From Corynebacterium sp. NML140438 (GTDB lineage: Bacteria > Actinomycetota > Actinomycetes > Mycobacteriales > Mycobacteriaceae), in assembly GCF_001875725.1 (NCBI RefSeq), contig NZ_MLCQ01000019.1, positions 1 to 64,000 of the forward strand: DNA of 64,000 nt, in the 5' to 3' direction. A program made the position numbers and the translations under genes. Numbering within the stretch: the stretch's first letter is position 1; every line of letters begins with the position of its first letter. Positions 36,546-45,999 of this stretch are shown piece by piece. Under the pieces are notes generated by a model. The model was not told where the DNA came from, made no database searches, and worked only from the letters and a program-made list of their open reading frames with translations.

Positions 36546-38009
36546 GTGAACTTGAATTCGCTGTGGGAGTTTGTCCGCGGGTCGCGCCAACATGTGGCAA
36601 CGATTGACGCGGCGCGAACGTCGCCGCCGCCGTCCGTGCTTGCCCCGATTGACCTGACGGATACTGCGCAGGTGGCCGGGGTGATGAATATTGCTGCCCG
36701 TATCGGGGAGATCCTGATCGCGAATGGCACGACGTCTTCGGACGCGATTGCGCAGATTCACACGGTGACGTCGTCGTATGGTCTGCACTACTGCCATGTG
36801 GACATCACAGTGAACACGATCATGATTAACACGATTATTGGGGTGCATAAGCGCACACCGGTCAACGTGTTTCGCGTGGTCACGATGATGAGTGAGAACT
36901 ACCACAAGTTGCAGGAGGCGGACCGGCTGATTCGGTCGATCCGTTCGGGTGCCACGCCACCGGAACTTGCGGAGAAGATCCTCGACAACATCGATAACTC
37001 CCCCATTCCGTGGCGCAATACGCGCTACCTGGCGGGCTGGCTCGTGATGGGTGCGGCCGTCGCGATTCTGCTGGGTGGAGACTTGTTCATGTCGGTGATC
37101 GGTGGTCTGACGTCGTTTCTGATCATGGGCTTCAACAAGATTTTGTCCCGCAACTCGCTGCCCTACTTCTTCCACTGTGCCATCGGCGGTTTCTTAACGA
37201 CGATCCCGGCGGCGTTGTTCTATGAGGTCGCACCGTTGATCGGCAGGACGATTGTGCCGAGCCAGGTGATCGCGGTCGGCATCGTCGTCCTATTAGCTGG
37301 TCTGACGCTGGTGCAGTCGCTGCTGGACGGGGTGACGGGTTCGCCGGTGACGGCTTCGGCGCGTTTCTTCCAGACACTGTTGTTTACCGGCGGCATCGTA
37401 GCTGGCGTCGCGATCGGCTTGAACGTGTGGGAGATGATGGGCTTAGGCCTACCACCGTTGGAAACTATGCTGGGCACCCCGACGTTTAGTGGTGCGGCGG
37501 CGCGTATTGCGGGGAGTACGTTGGCGTCGGCGTCGTTCGCGGTGACGTGTTTCGCGGAGCGCCCAGCGGTGGTGGTCGCGGCGTTTACCGCGGCTGCCGG
37601 TTCGAGTATGTATTACCTGTTTTTGATACCGCTCGGTTCCGGCGCGCTGATGGCGACTGCCGCGCTGGCGTTCGTCGTGGGGCTTGCCGGTGGTTTGATT
37701 GCCCGCCGTTTCCTGATTAACCCGGTGATCACGGCAGTGGCCGGCGTGACCCCGTTCCTGCCCGGTTCGGGTGTGTACCGCGGCATGTACGCAACGATGA
37801 ACGAGCAGATCGTGGTGGGGCTGACCAACCTGTTCATGGCGGTCGGGACCTGCATGGCGCTGGCTGGTGGTGTGGTGTTTGGTGAGTGGGTGGCGCGTCG
37901 CCTTCGTGCCCCGCAGCACTACATTCCGTACGCCGCGTTCAAGCGGGCTGGGCGCTTTACGTTCCAGCAGATCCGCCGACGGAGGCCCCCTGGCGGGCTT
38001 CGTCACTAA
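36546..38009 (+). CDS. thrE: Threonine/serine exporter ThrE
   Basis: Amino-acid exporter of the plasma membrane, 487 aa from the GTG at 36546 (C. glutamicum ThrE has 489). A cytosolic N-terminal domain (DUF1212) of about 160 aa has ARIGEILIANGTTSSDAI and HYCHVDITVNTIMINT. About ten membrane helices follow. LPGSGVYRGMYATM near residue 415 is a conserved loop. Proton-driven export of threonine and serine is known for the family. GTG-starting and with little leader, it is probably expressed from its own promoter. Confidence 0.92.
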   Translation: MNLNSLWEFVRGSRQHVATIDAARTSPPPSVLAPIDLTDTAQVAGVMNIAARIGEILIANGTTSSDAIAQIHTVTSSYGLHYCHVDITVNTIMINTIIGVHKRTPVNVFRVVTMMSENYHKLQEADRLIRSIRSGATPPELAEKILDNIDNSPIPWRNTRYLAGWLVMGAAVAILLGGDLFMSVIGGLTSFLIMGFNKILSRNSLPYFFHCAIGGFLTTIPAALFYEVAPLIGRTIVPSQVIAVGIVVLLAGLTLVQSLLDGVTGSPVTASARFFQTLLFTGGIVAGVAIGLNVWEMMGLGLPPLETMLGTPTFSGAAARIAGSTLASASFAVTCFAERPAVVVAAFTAAAGSSMYYLFLIPLGSGALMATAALAFVVGLAGGLIARRFLINPVITAVAGVTPFLPGSGVYRGMYATMNEQIVVGLTNLFMAVGTCMALAGGVVFGEWVARRLRAPQHYIPYAAFKRAGRFTFQQIRRRRPPGGLRH

Positions 38010-38064
38010 TATTGGCGTAGAATCGTTGTGCTAGTAATGCGCGTCATACAAGGAGGAACCCGTA

Positions 38065-38427
38065 GTGCCACCCAAGATCACCGACTCTCGCCCCTCGCCT
38101 GAGGCGCTCCACGCCGTTGAGGAGCAGACAGCATCTGGTGCTCGCAGGATTGTTGCTACCTACGCCGAGGACTTTTTTGATGGCGTGACCTTGATGTCCA
38201 TGCTCGGTGTCGAGCCGCAGGGCTTCGTGTACAAGAAGTACGCGGAGGAAGTCCTCGGCACCGAGGAAGAGGACGAGCCGAAGAAGGCGACCAAGAAGAA
38301 GGCTACGAAGAAGAAAGCCACCAAGAAGAAGGCTTCTAAGAAGAAGGCCACGAAGAAAAAGGCCACCAAGAAGAAAGCAACAAAGAAAAAGGCCACGAAA
38401 AAGAAGACCGTAAAGAAGAAGTCGTAG
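38065..38427 (+). CDS. Lysine-repeat (KKATKK) protein, histone-H1-like tail
   Basis: A 120-aa protein from GTG 38065 with GGAGG in front. Residues 1-70 form a small acidic domain (EQTASGARRIVATYAEDFF, then DGVTLMSMLGVEPQG). Residues 72-120 are about eight copies of the five-residue unit KKATK, ending KTVKKKS. Such tails bind DNA or RNA without sequence preference, as in bacterial H1-like proteins. Repeats differ at third codon positions, so the tail is kept at protein level. otsA starts 2 nt after the stop. I know of no assigned function. Confidence 0.75.
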   Translation: MPPKITDSRPSPEALHAVEEQTASGARRIVATYAEDFFDGVTLMSMLGVEPQGFVYKKYAEEVLGTEEEDEPKKATKKKATKKKATKKKASKKKATKKKATKKKATKKKATKKKTVKKKS

Positions 38428-38429
38428 TT

Positions 38430-39713
38430 GTGAATGAGTTCGTAGTGGTGGCTAACCGCCTGCCTGTCGACCGCGTCGAGGGCGGGTGGAAGGCGTCACC
38501 CGGCGGGCTCGTGGCCGCGCTCGCCCCGGTGTTGCGGGCGCGCGCTGGTTGCTGGGTGGGGTGGTCCGGCGCGGTCGATGAACCGGTTGAGCCGTTTACT
38601 TTCGACGGCATCGACTTACACCCGGTAACGCTGGATGCCCAGGACTACGAGGAGTTCTACGAGGGTTTCTCCAACTCGACGCTGTGGCCGCTCTACCACG
38701 ACCTGATCGTACCGCCGCAGTACCACGAGCAGTGGTGGCAGCGTTACAGCGACGTCAACGTCCGCTTTGCGCGCGCGACTGCCGAGGTGGCGGCGCACGG
38801 GGCGACGGTCTGGGTGCAGGACTACCAGCTGCAGCTAGTGCCGGGGCTACTACGCGAGATGCGCCCGGACCTGACCATCGGGTTCTTCCTGCATATCCCC
38901 TTCCCCTCCCCTGACTTGTTCCGCCAGCTTCCGTGGCGCGAGGAACTCATCGATGGCCTGAACGGCTGTGACCTCGTGGGGTTCCAGCGTGAGGCGGATG
39001 AGCGGAATTTCCGCGCGCTCGTCGGTGACGACGGCAACAGCCCGCGTAGTGGCACGTTCCCGATCTCGATTGATCCGGCGGCGGTGCAGGTTGGTTCGCC
39101 AGAGGCGGTGGCGAAGTTGCGGACGTCGGTAGGGAGTCCGGCGGCGCTGATGCTAGGGGTCGACCGCATGGACTACACGAAAGGCATCTTGCAGCGTTTG
39201 CTGGCGTTTGAGCAGCTCCTTGAGGAGGGTGTCGACGCCACCCTGATCCAGCTTGCTACCCCGTCGCGCGAGCGCATCGAGCACTACCGCGAGACCCGCC
39301 GCCAGGTCGAAGAGGCGGTGGGCCGGATTAATGGCCGTTTTGGTACGGTGGGCCGCCCGGTGATCCATTATATGCACCGGGGTGTGTCCAAGCAGGAGCT
39401 GGGTACCTTCTACGCGGCGGCGGATGTGATGCTGGTGACGCCGTTTAAGGACGGCATGAACCTGGTGGCAAAGGAGTATGTGGCCTGCCACCCGAACGGC
39501 GATGGTGCGTTGGTGCTGTCCGAGTTCGCCGGTGCGGCGGTGGAGCTGCACGATGCCTATTTGTGTAATCCGTTCGAGGGGGCGTCGATACTTCGGGCGA
39601 TGCGGGAGGCACTCGACCCGGATCCGGAGAGGATGCGGCGGATGTACGCGCGGGTGCTGGGGCACGATGTGCACCGGTGGGCCGCGGAGTTTCTGCGGGA
39701 GGTTGCGCGATGA
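38430..39713 (+). CDS. otsA: Trehalose-6-phosphate synthase
   Basis: GT20 enzyme joining UDP-glucose and glucose 6-phosphate to trehalose 6-phosphate; trehalose is an osmoprotectant and is needed for corynebacterial mycolates. The 427-aa length is short for the family (about 460-485) since little precedes FVVVANRLPVDR. VWVQDYQLQLVPGLLR, GVDRMDYTKGI and VTPFKDGMNLVAKEY are conserved donor and acceptor motifs. The start is GTG 38430. Forms an operon with the lipoprotein gene and otsB by ATGA overlaps. Confidence 0.95.
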   Translation: MNEFVVVANRLPVDRVEGGWKASPGGLVAALAPVLRARAGCWVGWSGAVDEPVEPFTFDGIDLHPVTLDAQDYEEFYEGFSNSTLWPLYHDLIVPPQYHEQWWQRYSDVNVRFARATAEVAAHGATVWVQDYQLQLVPGLLREMRPDLTIGFFLHIPFPSPDLFRQLPWREELIDGLNGCDLVGFQREADERNFRALVGDDGNSPRSGTFPISIDPAAVQVGSPEAVAKLRTSVGSPAALMLGVDRMDYTKGILQRLLAFEQLLEEGVDATLIQLATPSRERIEHYRETRRQVEEAVGRINGRFGTVGRPVIHYMHRGVSKQELGTFYAAADVMLVTPFKDGMNLVAKEYVACHPNGDGALVLSEFAGAAVELHDAYLCNPFEGASILRAMREALDPDPERMRRMYARVLGHDVHRWAAEFLREVAR

Positions 39714-40114
39714 AACGGCTGGTCGTTACAGGTGCGGCGCTGGGCTTGGTGGCGTGTTCGCCGACGCCGCCGGTGTGGCAGGTCGTTGCGGTGTATACGT
39801 CGCCGGACACGCCGGGTGATTTGCCTGATCGGGCGAATGTGAGCATCGACGGTTCGGAGCTGACCGGTACGACGGGTTGCGGCAAGATTGAAGGCGACGT
39901 CACGGTCGCTGAAGACACACTGACTATCAACGCAATCACATTCGCAGACACGGCCGGCTGCGAGGGTGCTGCCCGCTACACGCACGACCAGCTGGCGTCG
40001 CTGGTGGTGCCGGAGGCCACGTTCCGCATCAACAATGTCAGTGACACCGAGAAGGTGCTCACACTCGACGGCGACGACGTGAACGAGCCGAGCATGCGGG
40101 TGATGATGCTGTGA
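39710..40114 (+). CDS. Small lipoprotein with META/HslJ-like domain
   Basis: A 134-aa protein with a short signal peptide and lipobox LVACS. The mature part shows GTTGCGKIEGDVTV and ITFADTAGCEG, which resembles the META (HslJ) domain with its G-C-N/G and T-x-x-x-C pattern. The two cysteines could form a disulfide. It overlaps otsA (stop) and otsB (start) by 4 nt each, so it is translationally tied to trehalose synthesis, yet no known role there. Confidence 0.7.
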   Translation: MKRLVVTGAALGLVACSPTPPVWQVVAVYTSPDTPGDLPDRANVSIDGSELTGTTGCGKIEGDVTVAEDTLTINAITFADTAGCEGAARYTHDQLASLVVPEATFRINNVSDTEKVLTLDGDDVNEPSMRVMML

Positions 40115-40794
40115 GCCCCATCGACTACTTGTCGACGGCCCCTTCGCTCCTTGTCTGCCTCGACTTCGACGGCACGATCAGCGAGCTGAACCCGGACCCC
40201 TACGCGGTAAAACCGCACCCGGTGGCGCTGGACGCGATTGAGTGCCTGTCGCGCGCCCCGGACACGGAGGTTGCGATGCTGTCAGGCCGTCATCTGGACG
40301 GCCTGCGCAGGGTGTTCCCGCTGCGCGACCCGGTGGTGTTGGTGGGCTCGCACGGCGCGGAGCCTGGCCCAGAGCTCACGCCGGAGGATGTCGCGTACCT
40401 GGATGCGATTGAGCAGCAGCTGGAGGCGATCGCGGTTCCGCCGGCGTACGTGGAGGTCAAGCCGTATCAGCGGGTGCTGCACGTCGCGCCCGTGGGGGAC
40501 GCGGCGGAGCGTGAGCGCATGCTGGCGGAGGCGCTGAAGATTCACACGCCTCGCCCTGTCACGCCGGGCAACAACGTGGTGGAGTTTTCCGCGGTGGACG
40601 TGTCGAAGGGCTCGTGGCTGCGAGCCCACAAGCAGCGCTTTGCTGCGACGCTGTTCGCGGGCGATGACGTCACCGATGACTCGGCGCTTGCGGTGCTGGG
40701 ACCTGCGGATGTGGGGATTAAGGTGGGGGTTGACGTCGCCGGTGTTGATGAGATGGCGGCGTTTTTGAAGCAGCTCGCCGATGCACGTTGTTGA
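40111..40794 (+). CDS. otsB: Trehalose-6-phosphate phosphatase
   Basis: HAD-family phosphatase of 227 aa that frees trehalose. LVCLDFDGTISELN holds the nucleophile Asp, VAMLSGRHLDGL motif II, and FAGDDVTDDSAL motif III with Mg ligands. A cap domain of about 80 aa lies between. EFSAVDVSKGSWL is the conserved substrate-side Lys motif. The stop codon lies inside the promoter of the next gene. Confidence 0.95.
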   Translation: MSPIDYLSTAPSLLVCLDFDGTISELNPDPYAVKPHPVALDAIECLSRAPDTEVAMLSGRHLDGLRRVFPLRDPVVLVGSHGAEPGPELTPEDVAYLDAIEQQLEAIAVPPAYVEVKPYQRVLHVAPVGDAAERERMLAEALKIHTPRPVTPGNNVVEFSAVDVSKGSWLRAHKQRFAATLFAGDDVTDDSALAVLGPADVGIKVGVDVAGVDEMAAFLKQLADARC

Positions 40795-40820
40795 TATTCA
40801 TTTTCAATACCGCGTAGAAT
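40791..40820 (+). promoter_or_regulatory. Zur-box-like operator within the zinc ABC promoter
   Basis: TTGATA (40791-40796) and TAGAAT (40815-40820) make a -35/-10 pair with an 18-bp spacer. TGATATTCATTTTCA (40792-40806) overlaps the -35 and resembles the actinobacterial Zur palindrome TGAAAAT-x-ATTTTCA: right half perfect, left half 5 of 7. The predicted start of transcription is at or next to the ATG at 40828. Zinc-bound Zur would block polymerase here. Confidence 0.6.
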
Positions 40821-40827
40821 GGCGCCC

Positions 40828-41685
40828 ATGTTTTCACGACGTTTCATTGGCATCCTTGCAGCATCGACGCTCGCGCTGAGCGCCTGCAGCAGCACCGACA
40901 ACGCGCCTGAAGCCGACAACGCGCCAGCGTCGAACGACGGCCAGATCGTGGCCACCACGCAGGTGTGGGCGGACGTCGCGAGTTTGGTCACGGGCCAGGA
41001 CGTCCCCGCGATCATCGCGAACACCTCGGTGGACCCGCACGACTACGAGCCGACGGCCGCCGACCTCGCGCAGGTAGCGAAGGCGGTGCTCGTGGTGGCC
41101 AACGGCGGCGCCTACGATGCCCGCATCTACGGGGCGGCCGAGGCCGCGAACGTGGTCTCGGCGCTGCCGCTCGCGGAGGCGCACGAGCACGAGCACGACC
41201 ACGCCCACGGCGAGCATGGCCACGAGGAGAACGAGCACATCTGGTACTCCACCGAGGCGATCGCGAAGGTGGGCGCGGACCTCGCGCAGCGCACCGACGG
41301 CAACACGGATTCCCTCGACGCAAAGGTCTCGCAGCTGCAGAGCAAGCTCGACAGTCTGAAGGCCGCCCGCGTGGCGCAGACGCACCCAATCGCGGACGCC
41401 ATTATCGAGGAGTCCGCGCTCGAGGACGTCACGCCTGAGTCCTTCCGCCACGCTACGCTGAACCACTCGGAGCCGTCCTCGGCGGCGCTCGCGGAGTTCA
41501 TCGCGGCCCTGGAGGCCGGCGAGATTGACATCCTGATTAACAACCCGCAGAGCCCGAACGGTGTCTCGGACAAGCTGGTTGAGGTGGCGAAGGCCAACAA
41601 CGTGAAGGTCGTCGATATCTACGAGACCCCGCCGAACGGCGAGAACTTCTTCGACTACTTTGCAAAGGCGCTTGACAAGCTCTAA
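40828..41685 (+). CDS. znuA: Zinc-type ABC transporter substrate-binding lipoprotein
   Basis: Metal-binding lipoprotein (285 aa) of the ZnuA/TroA family. Signal peptide with lipobox ALSAC. SVDPHDYEPTAADL has the first His ligand. A His-rich loop AHEHEHDHAHGEHGHEENEH (about 122-141) is typical of zinc rather than manganese carriers. ENEHIWYS adds the second His. The third-ligand region is ATLNHSEPSS. The ATG at 40828 is chosen because the promoter leaves no room for a leader. First gene of an ABC operon. Confidence 0.88.
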   Translation: MFSRRFIGILAASTLALSACSSTDNAPEADNAPASNDGQIVATTQVWADVASLVTGQDVPAIIANTSVDPHDYEPTAADLAQVAKAVLVVANGGAYDARIYGAAEAANVVSALPLAEAHEHEHDHAHGEHGHEENEHIWYSTEAIAKVGADLAQRTDGNTDSLDAKVSQLQSKLDSLKAARVAQTHPIADAIIEESALEDVTPESFRHATLNHSEPSSAALAEFIAALEAGEIDILINNPQSPNGVSDKLVEVAKANNVKVVDIYETPPNGENFFDYFAKALDKL

Positions 41686-42365
41686 TGCTGCACCTGACCA
41701 ACGCCTCCTGCGATCCCCTGTGGCACGACATCAACCTTGATGTCGCCGCGGGGGAATTTGTTGCTGTGCTGGGCCCGAACGGCAGCGGCAAGTCCACGCT
41801 GCTCGGCACGATCCTGGGTACGCGGAAGCTCAGCTCGGGCACGATTTCGGCGCCGAAGAACATCGGGTTTATCCCGCAGCAGCGCATGTTCGCGCCCGAG
41901 CTACCAGTGCGGGTGCGCGATCTGGTGTCGCTCTCGCTTGAGCACCGGCCGCTGCGTCGTCCGAGGAAGGGGGACGTCGATACGCTGTTGGACAGTGTTG
42001 GTGCGCTCCACCTTGCCGACGCCCGCGTGGGCACCCTGTCGGGCGGCCAGCAACAGCTGGTGCGGCAGGCGCAGGCCTTTGCGAAGCAGCCCGACCTCAT
42101 CCTTGCCGACGAGCCCCTGCTATCCCTGGACGTGGCACGGCAGCGCGACTTCGTTTCCCGGCTGCACGCCGCGAAGGTCGCGGTGGTGATGGTGACGCAC
42201 TCCATCGACCCGGTAATCGACATCGTGGACAAGGTACTCTACCTGGGGCCGAACGGGCACGTGGTCGGCAGTGCCGACGAGGTGCTGCGCTCCGAGGTCC
42301 TCAGCGAACTGTACGGCGCCCCGGTGGAGGTCGTGCGCGTAGGTGGGAAGACGGTGATCCTGTAA
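41685..42365 (+). CDS. znuC: Zinc-type ABC transporter ATP-binding protein
   Basis: ATPase of the zinc importer, 226 aa. Walker A GPNGSGKST, signature LSGGQQQLVRQAQAF, Walker B LILADEPLLSLD, and switch His in VMVTHSIDP. The Walker B/D-loop has LLSLD where most ATPases have TSALD, a small deviation. It overlaps the znuA stop by 1 nt (TAATG). Confidence 0.9.
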   Translation: MLHLTNASCDPLWHDINLDVAAGEFVAVLGPNGSGKSTLLGTILGTRKLSSGTISAPKNIGFIPQQRMFAPELPVRVRDLVSLSLEHRPLRRPRKGDVDTLLDSVGALHLADARVGTLSGGQQQLVRQAQAFAKQPDLILADEPLLSLDVARQRDFVSRLHAAKVAVVMVTHSIDPVIDIVDKVLYLGPNGHVVGSADEVLRSEVLSELYGAPVEVVRVGGKTVIL

Positions 42366-43178
42366 ATGCTGGAACAGACGCAGTACCTGCTCGGGTTCGA
42401 TTTCGTGATCATTGCGCTGATCACCTGCGCGATGCTGGGCGTGCTCTCCGGGGTGATTGCGCCGCTGATCGTGATGCGGAAAATGTCATTCGCGGTGCAC
42501 GCCACCTCTGAGCTGGCGTTGATGGGCGCCGCGATTGCCCTCGTGACGGGGTTGAATCTGAGCCTGGGGGCCGTCGTCGGCTCAATTGTGGCGGCGATCG
42601 TGCTCGTCCTGCTGGGGCTTCGCAGCGACACCGACTCCTCCGTCGGCGTGGTGATGAGCTTCGGGATGGGCATTTCCGTGCTGTGCATCCACCTCTACCC
42701 CGGCAACTCAACTACCGCGATGGCGCTGCTGACAGGTCAGATCGTTGGGGTGAGCAAGGAAAACCTCGGGGTGCTCACGGCCACCACGCTGCTGGTCGTG
42801 GTGGCGGTGATGGTGCTGTGGCGGCCGCTGCTGTTCGCCTCCGTGGACCCAGAGATGGCGGCCGCCAGCGGGGTGCGCGTGAAGGTGCTGGCCACGCTGT
42901 TCGCCATCCTGCTCGGTATGGCGGCCGCCCAGACCGTCCAGATCGTGGGCGTGCTGCTGGTGATGGCGCTGCTGATCACGCCCGGCGCGTCCGCGGTGGC
43001 CATTACGGCGCGTCCCGCGGCGGCGGTGGCGTGGTCGGTGTGCTTTGCGGAGCTGGCCGCCGTGGGCGGCATGTTGCTCTCCCTGGCGCCCGGCCTGCCG
43101 GTGAGTGTGATGGTGGCGTTCGTGTCCTTCGCCATCTACCTCATCTGCCGGGTGGTGGGCTACTTCACGCGGCGCTGA
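42366..43178 (+). CDS. znuB: Zinc-type ABC transporter permease
   Basis: Membrane permease of the ABC-3 family, 270 aa, about eight helices. [19 protein letters not shown] is the N-terminal family motif and [18 protein letters not shown] the conserved helix with the ATPase contact. It begins directly after the znuC stop. Its last 19 nt overlap the convergent rlmB stop region. Confidence 0.9.
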   Translation: MLEQTQYLLGFDFVIIALITCAMLGVLSGVIAPLIVMRKMSFAVHATSELALMGAAIALVTGLNLSLGAVVGSIVAAIVLVLLGLRSDTDSSVGVVMSFGMGISVLCIHLYPGNSTTAMALLTGQIVGVSKENLGVLTATTLLVVVAVMVLWRPLLFASVDPEMAAASGVRVKVLATLFAILLGMAAAQTVQIVGVLLVMALLITPGASAVAITARPAAAVAWSVCFAELAAVGGMLLSLAPGLPVSVMVAFVSFAIYLICRVVGYFTRR

Positions 43179-44098
43179 CGCGCGAACTCGCTGAGCACCA
43201 CGCCAGCCGCGACGGAGGCGTTCAGGGACTCAACCCACTCGGTGGTGGGGATGGACATGATCACGTCGCAGTTCTCCCTAACGAGCCTGGAGATGCCCTT
43301 GCCCTCCGAGCCGACAACGATGACCACCGGGTCGGTAGCACCCTCGAAGGTGTCCAGGGTGTGCTCGCCGCCCGCGTCGAGGCCTACGACCATGTAGCCG
43401 TTGTCCTTGAACTGCTTGACGGTGCGGGTCACGTTCGTCACCCGCGCGACGGGCAGGCGCGCCGCCGTGCCCGCCGAGGTACGCCACGCTACGCCAGTCA
43501 CCTGCGCGGAGCGACGCTCCGGGATGATTACGCCGTGACCGCCGAACGCGGCCGTCGAGCGGATCACCGCACCAAGGTTGCGCGGGTCGGTGATGTTGTC
43601 CAGGATGACGAACATGCCGGTCTCCCCGCGGTCCGCCACACCCGCGATCAGGTCGAAGACGTCGGCGTACTTGTACGGCTGGATCTTCAGACCGATGCCT
43701 TGGTGCATGCCGTTGCCGGTCATCGTGTCCAGGTCGTGGCGGTCCACCTCCTGCACCGGGATGTTTCGGGAGTTCGCCAGGGTGACGGCCTCGCTGAGGC
43801 GGTCATCGTGCCCGGTGCCGCGCGCCACGAACAGCGCCTCGGCCGGGACCTTCGCGTGCAGGCACTCCACGACGGGGTTGCGCCCCACCACCATGTCCGG
43901 CAGCTCGCGCTCGTGGCGGCCCTGGTCGCGGCGCTTGCGCTCCAGCTTGCGCTTGTGCGCCGCGTGGTAGACGCGGTCCTCGGCCTTCGGGGTCGCGCCC
44001 TTCCCGCGCAGGCCGCGGCGACGCTGCCCGCCCGAGCCCTTCGTGGCGGTCTTCTTGTTCTTCTTCTGCTTATCGGGGCGGTGGTATGGCTTGGCCAT
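43160..44098 (-). CDS. rlmB: 23S rRNA 2'-O-ribose methyltransferase (RlmB/SpoU type)
   Basis: SPOUT-fold methyltransferase of 312 aa using S-adenosylmethionine. A very basic N-terminal 70 residues ([16 protein letters not shown]) probably bind [16 protein letters not shown] begins the substrate domain. [33 protein letters not shown] and [15 protein letters not shown] are SpoU motifs 1-3. It matches RlmB, which methylates G2251 of 23S rRNA. It shares one base with the cysS stop. Confidence 0.9.
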   Translation of the reverse strand: MAKPYHRPDKQKKNKKTATKGSGGQRRRGLRGKGATPKAEDRVYHAAHKRKLERKRRDQGRHERELPDMVVGRNPVVECLHAKVPAEALFVARGTGHDDRLSEAVTLANSRNIPVQEVDRHDLDTMTGNGMHQGIGLKIQPYKYADVFDLIAGVADRGETGMFVILDNITDPRNLGAVIRSTAAFGGHGVIIPERRSAQVTGVAWRTSAGTAARLPVARVTNVTRTVKQFKDNGYMVVGLDAGGEHTLDTFEGATDPVVIVVGSEGKGISRLVRENCDVIMSIPTTEWVESLNASVAAGVVLSEFARQRRVK

Positions 44099-45492
44099 TA
44101 GTTCTCCTTCAGTTGCCACTGCGCACCGTCGGCGGTGTCGGTGACCTCGATGCCTGCGGCGGCAAGGCGGTCACGCACGGCATCGGCCGCGGCCCAGTCC
44201 TTCTCGGCACGCGCGGTGGCACGGCGCTCAAGCTCGGCGCCGACCAGCACATCAAGTGCCTCAGTTACTCCATTATTTTTCGACGCCCCATCGTCCCACA
44301 CACCGGGGTCCACACCCAACACCGCGGCCATCGCACGCACCTGGCCAGCCAATTCGCCTGCCTTGGCGGTGTCGTGCGCGGCGAGCGCCTTGTTGCCTTC
44401 GCGGACCACGTTGTGGATCTCAGCGAGCGCGCGGGGGACGGAGAAGTCGTCGTCAAGCGCCTCGGCGAAGCCTTCGGTCCAGGCGCTCGGGTCGGGCGTG
44501 CCGGCCCGGTGCACGAAGTCCTCGATGCGGCGGTACCCCGCCGCGGCCTCCTGCAGCGCCTCCGGCGAGTACTCCAGCACGCTGCGGTAATGTGCGGAAC
44601 CCAGGTAGTAGCGCAGCTCCACCGGGCGCACCGCGTCCAGCATGTTGTCGATGCTCAGCACGTTACCCAGCGACTTCGACATCTTCTCACCCGCCATGGT
44701 CACCCAGTGGTTGTGCATCCAGTACTGGGCGAAGCCGTCGCCCGCGGCGTGCGACTGCGCCTGCTCGTTCTCGTGGTGCGGGAACTGCAGGTCCAGGCCA
44801 CCGCCGTGGATGTCGAACTCGGGGCCCAGGTACCAGGTGGACATGGCGGAGCACTCCAAGTGCCAGCCGGGGCGGCCGTCGCCCCACGGGGTCGGCCAGC
44901 TCGGCTCACCAGGCTTGGCGGCCTTCCACAACGCGAAGTCGTGGCTGCCACGCTTGCCGTGCACATCGCTCTCGCCCTGGTTCATCTCTTCGACACGGTT
45001 GCCAGACAGGGAACCGTAGTCGTCGCTCGCCTTCGTCCAGGCAGCCACGTCGAAGTAGACGGAGCCCTCGGAGGCGTAGGCGAAGCCGGCGTCGATAAGC
45101 CGCTGCATGTAGTCGACCATCTGGGTGACGTGCCCCGTGGCGCGCGGCTCGACGGACGGCGGCAACACGCCGAGGGTGTTGTAGGCGCGGGTGAACTCGC
45201 GCTCATACATGCTGACCCACTCCCACCAGGGGCGATCGTGCTCGGCGGCCTTGGTCAGGATCTTGTCATCGATGTCGGTGACGTTGCGCACGAACGCGAC
45301 GTCGTAGCCCTTGGCTGCGAACCAGCGGCGCACAATGTCGAACGCCACCCCCGAGCGCAAGTGCCCGATATGCGGGGCGGACTGTGGCGTGGCCCCGCAC
45401 AAGTAGATGGAAACGTGGCCCTCACGCAGCGGGCGGAACGGACGCAGCGTGCGCGTCGCGGTGTCAAAAATCTGTTGGGTCTCGGCAGTCAC
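44098..45492 (-). CDS. cysS: Cysteinyl-tRNA synthetase
   Basis: Class I aminoacyl-tRNA synthetase, 464 aa, GTG start. The motifs are [10 protein letters not shown] (HIGH) and [10 protein letters not shown] (KMSKS). [10 protein letters not shown] carries the first zinc Cys; the others are in WHLECSAMS and the His-rich loop before it. MshC, its mycothiol paralogue, is similar, but operon context with rlmB and ispF and the full C-terminal anticodon domain favour CysS. Mid-operon, between ispF and rlmB. Confidence 0.94.
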   Translation of the reverse strand: MTAETQQIFDTATRTLRPFRPLREGHVSIYLCGATPQSAPHIGHLRSGVAFDIVRRWFAAKGYDVAFVRNVTDIDDKILTKAAEHDRPWWEWVSMYEREFTRAYNTLGVLPPSVEPRATGHVTQMVDYMQRLIDAGFAYASEGSVYFDVAAWTKASDDYGSLSGNRVEEMNQGESDVHGKRGSHDFALWKAAKPGEPSWPTPWGDGRPGWHLECSAMSTWYLGPEFDIHGGGLDLQFPHHENEQAQSHAAGDGFAQYWMHNHWVTMAGEKMSKSLGNVLSIDNMLDAVRPVELRYYLGSAHYRSVLEYSPEALQEAAAGYRRIEDFVHRAGTPDPSAWTEGFAEALDDDFSVPRALAEIHNVVREGNKALAAHDTAKAGELAGQVRAMAAVLGVDPGVWDDGASKNNGVTEALDVLVGAELERRATARAEKDWAAADAVRDRLAAAGIEVTDTADGAQWQLKEN

Positions 45493-45497
45493 GGCCC

Positions 45498-45989
45498 TTA
45501 GCTTAGTGCAACCAGCGCAGTAGCGACGGCAGCGCGCCCTTCACCCGAACCGGTGAAACCCATGTGGTCCGTCGTGGTCGCCGACACCGACACCGGGGCG
45601 CCGAGCGCCTCCGAAAGCACGCGCTGCGCCTCCTCGCGCACCGGGCCCATCTTCGGGGTCTGGCCGATCATCTGCACCGACACGTTGACCACCTGGTGAC
45701 CGTGCTGTTTGAGCAGCTCCCGCAGCTCCTTGAGCAGCTGCGTGCCCTGTACCCCGTCGTACTCCGGCCTGCCGACGCCGACGAAGGAACCCAGGTCGCC
45801 CAGCCCGGTCGCCGAAAGCACGGCGTCCACCACCGCGTGGCTGACAACGTCGCCGTCCGAGTGCCCCTCGCACCCGTCCTGCCCCTCGTGGAGGATGCCC
45901 GCGATCCAGCACGGTTTCCCGGCCTCGATCTGGTGCGCATCAAACGCAGTACCGACCCTGAACTGTGGAAAATCTGTGTGCGACGTCAT
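45498..45989 (-). CDS. ispF: 2-C-methyl-D-erythritol 2,4-cyclodiphosphate synthase
   Basis: MEP-pathway enzyme of isoprenoid synthesis, 163 aa, a homotrimer with zinc at the subunit interface. GTAFDAHQI has the Asp and His zinc ligands. [19 protein letters not shown] is the family signature with the third ligand. [14 protein letters not shown] near the C-terminus binds the nucleotide end. Usual G-hD-h-H spacing is slightly altered (FDAHQI). It starts 10 nt after ispD. Confidence 0.95.
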   Translation of the reverse strand: MTSHTDFPQFRVGTAFDAHQIEAGKPCWIAGILHEGQDGCEGHSDGDVVSHAVVDAVLSATGLGDLGSFVGVGRPEYDGVQGTQLLKELRELLKQHGHQVVNVSVQMIGQTPKMGPVREEAQRVLSEALGAPVSVSATTTDHMGFTGSGEGRAAVATALVALS

Positions 45990-45999
45990 GCGCGCAAGC

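Noticed and set aside
38275..38420. Possible CRISPR-like or simple DNA repeat array
   Set aside because: The repeats are 15-nt codon repeats for KKATK with third-base variation and no spacers; no CRISPR array was seen anywhere in the window.
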